64,000 nt of DNA. Source: Brassica napus (lineage: Eukaryota > Streptophyta > Magnoliopsida > Brassicales > Brassicaceae). Below are positions 8,623 through 19,143 of this stretch, piece after piece. The position numbers and the translations under genes are program-made. The DNA lies in assembly GCF_020379485.1 (NCBI RefSeq), contig NC_063448.1, positions 51,159,218 through 51,223,217 on the forward strand, written 5' to 3'. Below the pieces are notes generated by a model. The model did not search any database. It had not been told where the DNA came from and saw only the letters and a list, made by a program, of their open reading frames with translations. Numbering within the stretch: position 1 is the stretch's first letter; every line of letters begins with the position of its first letter.

Positions 8623-11600
8623 TCTTTATATATATAATAGGTTTTTCTTCTCTCCCGCCTATATCAACAGGGACGCCACGTCATAAATTGGGCTCTCCTG
8701 CGCACGACACGTATCCTCTGCGCTGCGTTTCATTAAAGTGTTTTCATATTGTTTTGGGCTTGGTGGTGCGCTTCATCTGCGGCCCATCGACCACAAGCTT
8801 TAATTATGTCTTCTATTGTTCTCCCTCTCCGTCGTAGGCGCGTTTTGTGTTTCCATGTAAACTGATCCTTCTTCCTCCTGATCCATCAATCAACCGGAGC
8901 CGTAGCGAATCTAGAGTTTCCAGCAAACTATTCATCTTCTTCCTACTGATCAAGTAATCAATCGGTTACGAAATTATTGCTATTAAATTCTCTCTTTAAA
9001 TCAATCTACAAGATCTCTCTTCAATGCCACTTTAGCTCTTCAAAGGCAGTGGTGGTTCGACTATAACAAAGGTTAGCATCCCTACAATCTGTAGCATCTT
9101 ATCAATCTATTATAACCAAAGCAATCTCCTTATTTTCTGAGAAAAATGGCTAATGCTCAATTGGGTCTTTTCGTATGTGATTTCTAAGGTTCAACCCACT
9201 ATTTCTTCTTCGCCATTCAGCTACTGCTTACTGAGCACAGAAAAATTGATGACTTCCCAGATCCAGAAGCAATACGCTAGACGTCATGTCTCAATATGAG
9301 GTTAATTTACTTCTGGGATTTTAGAAGTTGAAGTGAATCGATTCTTTTTGAGCGATCTCCAACAGAAGATTTTGTTGGTATTTTTTTAATGAAAAATACC
9401 GATGGTACATTAGTAACAATTAATGCTGGGAGAGACATTGCATTCCATCGGAAGAGGAGAAAACCGACAAGTATTGGCGACGTCGACACCAGATATTAAG
9501 GCAACAACCATCAGATTCAACCTTTGATTTACAGCAAAAATAGTGTTCGGGTGACTTCACCTCTTTACCTTCTCTTATTGCTACCATCGTGTTTGCTTTC
9601 CTTGACATTACCTCTTTAGTTGGACTACCTGGTAAGGTACATCAATGTCTTTTCTTGATGGCTTACTCGATTTTCAGATCAAACTTTGCTAACATTCTTC
9701 ATTTTTCCTTCAGCAATTCAGGCCAACAAAAACAACTGCTTAAGTTTTACGCTCAACTTGAGCTTCACATTTCATCGGACAACATGTGCTTCTGTTTATG
9801 ATTTTTATATTGCCATTAATTGTTGATCCAAAAAACAAATCTAAAAGCCTACATGATTTTATGTATGTAGATAATTAGAAGAGCTTAGTGCTGCAAGCAG
9901 TCAAATTATTCTGTTATCATTGTATTTTAAGATCACAAGATTCCGTAGCTAACTTGCCACTTCAACTATACAAGGTAACAGAAATTCTTTGAACCTCATA
10001 GTAAAACCTACATCTATGGTCACTTTAATGGGTATGCCTTTTCTGCATATCAGTGGTCCATTTTTGAAGTGCAAAAAGTGGTACTTGGAAAACAAGTAAG
10101 TTAAAAAATTTCTTTAATTCTGGATCTTTTCCTCTTAAGAAAAGATGTAAGATGGCTTTTCTTATTTCCAGATAGACTACTCTTCGTAGCCATGTTTGTA
10201 ACCTCAGTACATGTGATGGTGAGAGATGCTTATTCAAATTTTAGAATTGATGTTAGTCTTTTAGTGCCTCCAATAAAAAGATCGCAGATTAAAATATTTG
10301 TTTCTTTTGTAGGAATAATTCATACACTGATGTTAGGAACATTTGGTATTTTAAATGAAAGCTGTAAAATGGAAGATGAGATTCTATCTTACTGGATTTC
10401 ATAAGTTTCACAGAGACGAGAGTATAGCTTCTTTCTTTTGTCAAACACAAGTTATTTGTTTTTTCATTATTATAGTTACAAATGTGTTTCTATGTGCTCT
10501 TTTGATTTGTTCAAAAAGAGGTAGTAGAGAAGATGAATTACACAAACACAGAACATGGATATGTTGATGAATGTTTACGAAAAATATAACGTACATGATG
10601 AGTGACTGGCTAAATCAATAATAGATAGATTAAAAGTCGTATAGGAACAAAAGCAATTTAGGTGACGTTGAAAAATATGCATAAAAAGAAGGAAATCTGC
10701 TACATCTATTTGTATTCACACCTGGTCAATTATATGTTGCATTATCAAGAGTAGTGATTACGCGAAAACAAACCAAATGTGCGACTATCTTTGAATAAAC
10801 CAGCTAGGAAACAAATTATTTTGTTTATGTTTGTGTTCCATTTATGATTTATTGCAGATATAGGATTTAGTTTACAAGTCTGAAGCCCATAAGAAAACAC
10901 ATCTAAGTTAATTATAAAATGTAACTATGTAACGTCATATTTTTCCCTCGCAGACGATGCTTCTCGAAGCTCTAACGAATTAATCTGATGCTTCAAAAAC
11001 TATAACAATAATGCTTCTTTGATGGTCTGTTTCTCTGTCTCGGCACCCATTTTCTCTACCGTATTTAATTAGTATCTTTACCACTCAAACGACTCATATC
11101 TGGTGGGTAAATACTATGAAAGCTTCGATTGGAATTTTGAGGATATTAGCATTGGCACATATTGATAAGAACTCGCTACAACCGAGTAAACTAACTATGG
11201 CAGGTATTTGTTTCTTAACTACCAAAATTTATGTCTTTAAATACTAGGCTTTGCGGATGTAGATTTGAGTAGACTTATTTTGGAGATAAATAGTGTGGAA
11301 AATTATCATAGTTCAAGAGTTTCTGAAGTATTTTGGTGGAAAACATTTGCTACGAACCAGCTGGGAGACCAACTCCTCCCTATTGCTCTTCAAAAGTTGC
11401 GAACATTTGCTACGAACCAGATGCGGTTTGGTTCCAGTTCCAAGTTGGAAAACATTTGCTACGAACCAGATGCGGTTTGGTTCCAGTTCCAAGTTGATAA
11501 GAAAGCGAAAAGGCTTTTACTTTCTCTTCCAATGAATTTTATTTGCAGAAACTAAGAGTTTATTCCGAGAACTCACTCTCTTTTTTCTAATTATAGCTCT

Positions 11601-12980
11601 CACACAAAAAAAGTGGTTACAGTTAGTCAAACAATAACAAACTAGTTTATTATACCATTTCCAAATATTGAGTTTTATAATAAAATAGTGTTTAAAGCAT
11701 GTGTTATATTTCAAATCATTAGGAAAGACCAATGTATTATCTTCACATAAGAAACGGAAATGGAGATTATTGCAAATCAAGCTCATCCTTTAGAGCTTGG
11801 ACATGAACTACCAACTTCAGCCATTTAAGATTATAATATCAGGAAAATACAACTGAATAATGCAACCATCCTTCAGCTAATAAGACGCCTAGCATATATC
11901 AAATAGAACTTTCCCGAGCTCCAACAACGCACTTTTTTTCAAGCATAACCGTATCATGGTTCCTGTAATCATAGGGTTTATGGTGAATATAACATTAACA
12001 GATTTCCGAAATTCATCCCTCATGGTTTCTGTTATTCTATTAGGTTATAATATTTATTAACAAATAAGTGTCAAATACATAGGCTAAAATAATAACACAC
12101 CTTAAAAGAATTATTGGGCTGCACAGAGTTGTACATATACGTCATGCATCCTTTTTATTAGGACATTCAGTCAATAAAAAAACCTGTGTGAATCATATCA
12201 GTTAAAACCTGACCTTCTTTCTAACAATATAATACATAGTATAGACAAGTTGTTTCTAAATACACAGTGTAAGAGAAGTTACTTTATTTAGAAAACTATA
12301 TAATAAATATCATGAAAATCAAACTCTTAATATAATATTTTATACACAAACACTTAGTATAAACACAACCATTCTTAATAACAATAAACATTATTAAACA
12401 CCACAAATTCTAACATAAAACCCATCCAATAAAAATCTACAATAATATAGTTCACACATCACACGATAATCAAAAACAATTAAAATGGAGATCATAATAT
12501 GAATGAAAGATCAATAAAAAGTGAACTTATATGATTTAAAAGAAAAAAATGATAAAAACATATACACCACCATAATAAAAATAGAAGATACTCTCATTCA
12601 AATCATTAAAAAATTTAGTTAACTGCAACAAGACTAAAACTAAATCTTTTTACAACAAAAAAAAATTAATAGTAAAAATTACAAAATAAATAGATAAAAT
12701 AATCATGTAAAAAATTTACACATAATACAGAATCAAACATTTTAAGAAAAATAAAATTGTAGAACAAAATATATAAAGAACATTTAAAACTATTGCTAAC
12801 GAGCATAATATATCTTATCATATATAATCTCTCATCACCTAAAACTTTCTAAAAGACAAAAATCATTATCATATACATTTCTTGCAAATAAGACCAAAAC
12901 ACCAACCACAAAATCATTAAAAAATAATAACCAAGATCACATGAAAAGTATATCCCGCCCGTAGGGCGGGCCGGCCCTAG
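8623..12980 (+). mobile_element. Non-autonomous Helitron 1
   Basis: The right end is a textbook Helitron 3' terminus: a perfect 7-bp hairpin (CCCGCCC-GTA-GGGCGGG at 12956-12970), then CCGGCCCTAG with T following at 12981. The 5' end is placed at TCTTTATATATATAAT (8623) after an A, giving the A|T insertion context. The first 500 bp share a leader with Helitron 2, notably GCGAATCTAGAGTTT and AAGGTTAGCATCCCTACAAT. No Rep/helicase gene is present, so movement would need another element. Short frames in 9.3-10.6 kb were not recognised; they may be captured fragments. The last kilobase is very AT-rich. The 3' end is strong; the 5' end is supported by the match to Helitron 2. Confidence 0.78.
11342..11499. 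repeat. 49-bp tandem repeat inside Helitron 1
   Basis: Two full copies (from 11402 and 11451) begin AACATTTGCTACGAACCAG. A third, partial copy of the first 19 bp is at 11342. The full copies are nearly identical, so the duplication looks recent. Confidence 0.85.
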
Positions 12981-13922
12981 TTATGTATATAAGGTTAACT
13001 ATTTGCTATAGTGGCTTACAATATAATTGCTCTTTCATTTTTCGACTACTGTCTAAGCCATGTAAGCGACAAACTCATAGAGATTATACAACAAACAGAA
13101 TCTAAGAAGCCATGTATCAAACTAAAAGCTGGAAGGAAAAAATATATAACTCCTAATACGATATTGAGAACTTGATTGGCAATAAAACAAAAGCGGTTCT
13201 TCAAGTTTTTCTTCCCAAAAATCTCCTTTTCTCTCATATGTTGTGCAACTGATAACTTTAATGATCGTTGCAATGACAACTGAACGTTATCAACTATGGC
13301 AGATTCTAAATCATGTTCAACGTCTCTCACTTCTACACCAGAACATGAATGCATGTGGCAGATGTGGAAGGAAAATCACCTTAGGTGGTAAGTGATTTGA
13401 GAGCAATGCATTGCTTCTAAATTTGGTTATCAGCCGTTAAACATCCCCACACCTCTACTAAAACTCTGAATAACTTTGTGTTTCAGTTTGTGTGAGTAGT
13501 AAAGTAGATGACGTGCCTTGAAATCAGAGTTTCTCCCGGATGTAATACCAGAAAAAAATATGTTCCATCATGCTCAATCCCACTACATGAAGTACATGAA
13601 AATGGTAAGTAGCATATCTAGAAGACACTGAGAAATAAAAACTAAAGCAGAAATGACCAAATTAAAAAAAAAATGAATTGTTTCAGCTGACAAAAATTCA
13701 TTTCTAGAAAAGGCACATAAAGAGCATTGAAAAATCCTTGTATTGTCAAAACCTCAATACCTTAACCGTCCATGGACTGGTTCCAGGGCATGCACCACAT
13801 AATCTCCATAGATATAACCCAGTGCCTGTCAAAGAATGTTGTCTTGGTTGGTTCACAAAAATAATGGAGAGAGAGAGAGAGATAAACTACTCATTTTCAA
13901 GACTGTGCAAAAACTACGCCAA
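12981..13922. other. Unrecognised segment between Helitron 1 and the CACTA element
   Basis: A minus-strand frame at 13046-13354 (102 codons) starts MHSCSGVEVRDVEHDLESAI and ends in a hydrophobic stretch that looks like intron read-through. I do not recognise it. A GA microsatellite lies at about 13866-13882. Together with 17387-18489 this may be one captured or decayed gene split by the CACTA insertion. Confidence 0.3.
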
Positions 13923-14263
13923 CACTACAAGAAAACAGCGGTATTCTGACGGACATTCCGACGGAAAATAAAATCTTCGGAATATCCCGAGGAAATTCCG
14001 AAGAAACACAAAATTTGGTTTCCTCGGAATTTCCTCGGAATATACCGACGGAATTCCGAGGAAATATCAATCCGTCGGAATATTCCGAGGAAATTCTGAG
14101 GAAAAATGTGTTCCTCGGAAAAAACCGATGAATTCCGAGGAAATATTATAGCCGTTGAAGAGTGGTTGGGGGATTTTACAAAATTCCGAGGAAATTCCGA
14201 CGAACTAGCCGTTGGCGTCCGAATTCCGTCGGAATTTCCTCGGTCTGTCGGCAGGATTTAAAC

Positions 14264-14270
14264 TATAAAT
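14264..14270 (+). promoter_or_regulatory. TATA box of the CACTA transposase remnant
   Basis: TATAAAT, 87 bp upstream of the ATG at 14357, followed by a CT-rich leader (CCTCTTCCTCTTCATTCACT). Confidence 0.5.
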
Positions 14271-14356
14271 ACAAGCAGTCCTCTTCCTCTTCATTCACTC
14301 CATATCTTCATCCTCCCTCTTACTCTATTTACACACGAATTTGATTCATAAAAAAT

Positions 14357-14425
14357 ATGTCTTCTTCAAATTATTTTCGTTCTTGGATCGATCGACCTCA
14401 TTTGGATCCGAACACGAGGGGATGA
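14357..14425 (+). pseudogene. Truncated start of a CACTA TNP2-like transposase
   Basis: The 22 codons read MSSSNYFRSWIDRPHLDPNT then RG and a TGA stop. A first exon of the form (Y/F)RSW(I/M)D(R/K)PHLDPNTR is, from memory, characteristic of plant TNP2-type transposases. Everything downstream is replaced by terminal-repeat arrays, so this is a deletion derivative. Confidence 0.55.
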
Positions 14426-14472
14426 GAGTTCTGAGGTTTTGATCCAAAAAGTTCGGGTTTTGCCTTATAATT

Positions 14473-15125
14473 ATGTTTCCCGCACACGCATCGATCGAGG
14501 CGTTTTTGTACAAATACGGATCGATCGATGCGTTTAAAAAAAGGCTCCCAAGATTTTGTTCGATCCATCGATGGGATAATCTAATCGATCGATCACATTG
14601 TTACGCTTTGGTCCATCTTAGTGATCGATCGATGCGTTTTCGGACATATATCCATCGATCGATCCGTTTATAAAAAAACTTACAAGATTTTCCGAGGACA
14701 TTCCGAGGAACGCTTGAGATTCTCGATCGATCGATGGGATAATCTAATCGATCGATCACACTGTTACGCTTTGGTCCATTTTAGTGATCGATCGATGCGT
14801 TTTTGGATATATATACATCGATCGATCCGTTTATAAAAAAACGTATGAGATTTTGTTCTCGATCGATCACATTGTTACCCCAAACCCTGTTTCCTCGGAA
14901 AAGCCTCGGAATATTCCGAGGAAATTCCGAGGAACACCTGATATACTCTATCGATCGATGCGTTTTGGTACATATATCCATCGATCGATCCGTTTAAAAA
15001 AACATTGACGTATTGAAACCCCAAACACTAGTTCCTCGGAATTTCCTCGGAATATTCCGATGGAATTCCGAGGAAGAAAAGGGTTTCCTCGGAATTCCCT
15101 CGGAATAATCCGAGAAAATTCCGAG
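14473..15125. repeat. Subterminal repeat array of the CACTA element (left)
   Basis: Alternating units of ATCGATCGATCCGTTTATAA / GATCGATCGATGCGTTTT and TTCCTCGGAATATTCCGAGG types, many of them palindromic. The same unit types return at 16856-17345 near the right end. Short frames here, such as 14473-14673, are low-complexity artefacts. Confidence 0.8.
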
Positions 15126-16045
15126 GAAATAAGGTTTTTAAACTGAAAACAACGTTTTGCGGTTTGAATAACACCTATATAACCCTTATTAAGTGTCTTA
15201 CGTTCATTATGAAGTTAAAAATTTGTTCATTACCGTATAATTAACACTTTTCCGATTGTATGAACGAAATCCCACAACATAATTGAAACACTTATACCTT
15301 TTAATGAACGGTAAAGGGAATACTTTCAATTAGTTTTGAAATTAGTTATTTCATGGTTTATGCTCATCTATACAAAGAATCCTCAACAGTATGCATTACA
15401 ATTGTATAAGAAATGAAATACGGCAAAAAAAATTGATGTTTTGAAACCCCAAACACTAGTTCCTCGGTATTTCCTCGGAATATTTTCATTTTACCGGGCA
15501 AATATTTCGCGAAAATTGAAATTAGAATTCCGACGGAATTTCGTCGGACCCTAGGTTTTATAACCACGAGCCCCTTCTTCTTCCCCATTTCTCTCGTCTT
15601 TCTCTGCGCGACTCCTCTCTTCTCTCCGGCGATTTCCCCCTGAAATCCGACGATATCTCCGGCGATCTCCCCCTTCTCTTACACAAATCATGTAAGAACC
15701 CTATCTCACTCTCTTAGGTTCTATTTGTTAGGTTTTTGTTTAGTTTTGATAGATTTTTGTTAGGGTGATTGGTTAGGATTGTGATTTGGTTGTATAATAG
15801 GTTTAGAATTGTGATTTGGTTGAATAATTTGTTTTGTTGAATTGATTTAGAATTTTTTTATAATTTTTTTATTTTTTTATTTTTTTTTTGTATTTATAAA
15901 ATCGATTTTTGTATATAAAATCGATTTTTGTATTTTACAAAACGATTTTTCTATATAAATTCGATTTTTTGGATTTTACAAAACATTTTTAATATCTATA
16001 AAACTTTTTTTGTGATTAAAAACTATTATTTGAGATTTAAAAATA

Positions 16046-16527
16046 GGGCAAATCTCCAAAATAGCACCTTTCTAAGTTTATATCACAAAAATAGCACTCA
16101 AAAACTAATGACCAAAATAGCACCTTTCTAAGTTTATCCTTTGAAAATTTTAATTTTTTTATTTTTCAAAATTTGAAATCTTATCCCCAAAACCTCATTT
16201 CTCAACTCTAAACCCTAAACCCTAAACTCTAAACCCTAAACCATAAACTCTAAACCCTAAACCCTAAACCATAAACCCTAAACCCTAAGCTCTAAACCTT
16301 AAACCCTAAACTCTAAACCCTAAACCCTAAACCGTAAACCCTAAAATCTAAACCCTAAACCCTAAACTCTAAACCCTAAACCCTAAATCCTAAACCCCAT
16401 CCTTTAACTCTAAACCCTAAGTTTGTGACTTTTGATAAAACATTAAGTGCTATTTTTGTGACTTTTGACTTTGAGTGCTAGTTTGAGAACAAAAAACTTG
16501 ATTTAGTGTTATTTTTGTCTTTTTCTC
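16046..16527. mobile_element. Small MULE-like insertion nested in the CACTA element
   Basis: The left end reads GGGCAAATCTCCAAAATAGC and the right end, inverted, GAGAAAAAGACAAAAATAAC, so the termini are imperfect inverted repeats. Flanks match at 8 of 9 positions (TTAAAAATA at 16037-16045, ATAAAAATA at 16528-16536), as expected for a 9-bp Mutator duplication. The core is an interstitial CCCTAAA array. No coding capacity. Confidence 0.5.
16203..16432. repeat. Interstitial telomere-like CCCTAAA array
   Basis: About 30 degenerate heptamers (AAACCCT with AAACTCT, AACCATA and similar variants) in the middle of the nested element. It is bounded on both sides by transposon sequence, so it is not a chromosome end. 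Confidence 0.9.
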
Positions 16528-16536
16528 ATAAAAATA

Positions 16537-16541
<5 letters not shown>

Positions 16542-16596
<55 letters not shown>
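16542..16596. repeat. (TA)n microsatellite
   Basis: About 27 TA dinucleotides without interruption, just right of the nested insertion. Confidence 0.95.
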
Positions 16597-16600
<4 letters not shown>

Positions 16601-17386
16601 AAAACTATTTTTTGTAATTATTAAACTATTTTTTATTTATTAAAACTATTTTTTGTTTATTAGAACTATTTTTATATATTTATTAAATATTTTTAATATC
16701 TATAAATCTTTTTTGTGATTAAATTATTTGGGATTCTTTTTAAAAAAAAAAAAATAATTTATATATTAAATATGATTTCAATTTTAATTTTAATTTTATA
16801 TTTTCGAATTTAAATTTCAAAAATTTTATTTTTTTAAAAAAATTAATATTTTTTACATTCCGAGGAAATTAATTATATTTTTTACTCGATCGATCGATGC
16901 GTTTTTGGACATATATCCATCGATCGATCTGTTTATAAAAAACGTTCGGAATATACCGAGGGACATCTTCCTCGGAATATACCGAGGGACACCTTTCCTT
17001 GGAATATACCGAGGGACATGTTCCTCGGAATATTTTGAGGAAGATGTCCCTCGGTATATTTCGAACGTTTTTTTATAAACGGATCGATCGATGGATATAT
17101 GTCCAAAAACGCATCGATCGATGAACTTCCGAGGAAATATCCCGACGAAGTTCTCCCTCGGTATATTCCGAGGAGATTTTCGACAAACTAGTGATCCTCG
17201 GAATTTCCTCGGAAATTTGTTTCCTCGGAATTCCGTCGGAAAATTCCGAGGGATTTCCGAGGAAAGAAGAAATTCCGAGGAATTATTTCCGAGGACTTGT
17301 TTCGTCGGTATGTCGTCGGAATAACGTTATTCCGACGAAATTCCGACGATTTTTTCCCTCAGTATCCTTGCTGTTTTCTTGTAGTG

Positions 17387-18489
17387 CAAGAAAGCTAATA
17401 GATATTAGCAAGTAAGAAGACATAAGTACTTGATGGCCAAGCAAAAGCCTAGAATTGGAATATCACGACATTCAAGCAAAAGGAGAAGACATATTCCAAC
17501 AGAGCCAGAGCCATGTTCAAGATGAGACAAACAAATGTGGGTCTATAAGGGGACATAAAGCAAAAACTCAATAAAAAGTTAGGCTAGTGCCTATATCAGC
17601 TGGACACATGGGAGAACCAGGTCCATGCTATATAACAATATTATCAAAAGCAGTGTTTTCATATAAGTAGGAGTAACTTTCTTCCCTAGTCCACTCTGTG
17701 GTCTAAATAACCACCAGAGGCACTACACAGGATACAAACAAAAGTTGAAAACACACACAGAATCTATGTATAGAGAGTGACAAAGAAAAGGATAAGAAGG
17801 TACTTCCATTGAAAGTACGGAGTGTCTGATATATATTGAATGTATAACTATTGTAATTATCAGTCAACAAAGTCCTCACAAAGTCAAGCCTTTCCATAGA
17901 GTCTTTTTTCGGTAGACTCTTGTTAGCAATGGATGAATCTTCCAAGTGCCCTGGCGCAATATGTTTCGAGATCGCTTGCCAAACCCAACACTCCAGCTGA
18001 TCCACCATGACTCTCTCCATCCTCCACTCTACAACCCTACAACCCGCTCGACACCGTCTCCGACGTTCTCAACGCCGCTTTCTTCCGTTAAATCTCCCGT
18101 TCCCGTCTTTACCCAACCAAAAGCAATCTCAAGTGCTGTCCAATCTCAAACGGAGGCGAATACTTCATGAGTATCTCAATCGGTACTCGACCAACAGCCT
18201 TCAGATCGTCAAATAACATAAGAGAGTTAGACGACGCTTGGATTAAGCCGCTTCTATCATGTTCTATGCTTGGACTCAGACAGAGTATATGACGACTATT
18301 TCTTATCAATACATATAGGCCCAAACAATTTAAACTCAACAACTGAGCCCAATAAAAAACTTCGAATAAATGAAACGATGAGTTTCATAATACTGGGACA
18401 CGTGGCACAATGATGTAAAGTGACTTTCCTAACTGGAATCCTATGTGTCACAATGAGGAGGGAGTAAAACACTTATTTATATAATTAGA
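17387..18489 (-). other. Unrecognised segment with a Helitron-like 5' end
   Basis: On the minus strand, TCTAATTATATAAATAAG (from 18489) followed by GATTCCAGTTAGGAAAGTC resembles the first 100 bp of Helitron 2 (GATTCCAGCTAGGAAAGTC). The segment may therefore be the 5' part of another minus-strand Helitron. Inside are minus-strand frames at 18109-18342 (DDLKAVGRVPIEILMKYSPP) and 17703-18020 (MERVMVDQLECWVWQAISKH), in different phases. They look like pieces of a real protein but I do not recognise it. No matching 3' hairpin was found to the left. Confidence 0.35.
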
Positions 18490-19143
18490 TAACTATGTAT
18501 ATAACACATAATCGGTTGAATCGAATGTTTTGGTTCAGATCTCAGTACATAACCAAACCGACCCGGTGTCCGAAGTGCTTAGAGCTAAAAACCCATTCGG
18601 TATTTGCCTGGTCCCGTTACCGAACCGGACCCATTATTTTGGTTCGGTTTAAGGTGTGGACTCCGGTTTAAGTTAAAACCCCCAGCCCTAGGGTAAATGA
18701 TAAAACATTTGGTTGTGTATCTCCTCGGTGGTATGGAAAACGTAATAGAATCCGAACTTACTAGACCGGTACGCGATTTATTTTTCGTCTTACGTCGTAA
18801 GATGTCGAATAAGGAAAAAGCAACGTCATTATACATGTTAATCCGGTTATCTTTGATCCTTTTCGAGGACATTTCGGTTTACCTTTTTGTTTGTTCAATA
18901 CGCCACTCCGGTTTAAAAAAAAAAATCGGGAAGAGTTAGGAAAAAAGGAAAATCTCATCTCACCCCCTCGACGACAAGACAACCACCACCCTTAGGGTTA
19001 AAAAGGTTTATTTATCTGATTATTATTCTCTCTACTCGTTCGTTCTCCCTTTAATTCCGATTTCGATTTCGATTTGTCTTCTCCGATTTGCTCTCTAGAC
19101 ACTCACAGTAGGGTTTCTAATTCGGATCTGTACACCTTTTGCC
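18490..19143. other. 5' flank and leader of C3H36
   Basis: CGGTT-rich intergenic sequence, then a CT-rich leader (CTCTCTACTCGTTCGTTCTC near 19029) before the ATG at 19144. Overlapping short frames at 18585-18982 show no protein likeness. Confidence 0.5.

Larger units (their letters stand above)
13923..17386. mobile_element. CACTA (En/Spm) element, non-autonomous, 3.46 kb
   Basis: The ends are inverted copies of CACTACAAGAAAACAGC (13923-13939 and 17370-17386). They are flanked by a matching 3-bp target duplication CAA (13920-13922 and 17387-17389), the superfamily hallmark. Subterminal regions are packed with TTCCTCGGAATATTCCGAGG-like words in both orientations and with ATCGATCGATCCGTTTATAA-like units, the kind of arrays CACTA transposases bind. 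The interior has a promoter and a truncated transposase start (14264-14425) but no full transposase. A MULE-like insertion lies at 16046-16527. Confidence 0.9.

Noticed and set aside
10025..10237. Captured replication-protein (OB-fold) gene in Helitron 1
   Set aside because: Helitrons often carry such genes, but the frames here show no convincing OB-fold or RPA motif.
14473..15008. Small coding genes (several 64-74 codon frames)
   Set aside because: They arise from GATCGATCGATG-type repeats of the CACTA element read in different frames.
16203..16432. Telomere
   Set aside because: CCCTAAA repeats are degenerate, about 230 bp, and enclosed by transposon sequence on both sides.
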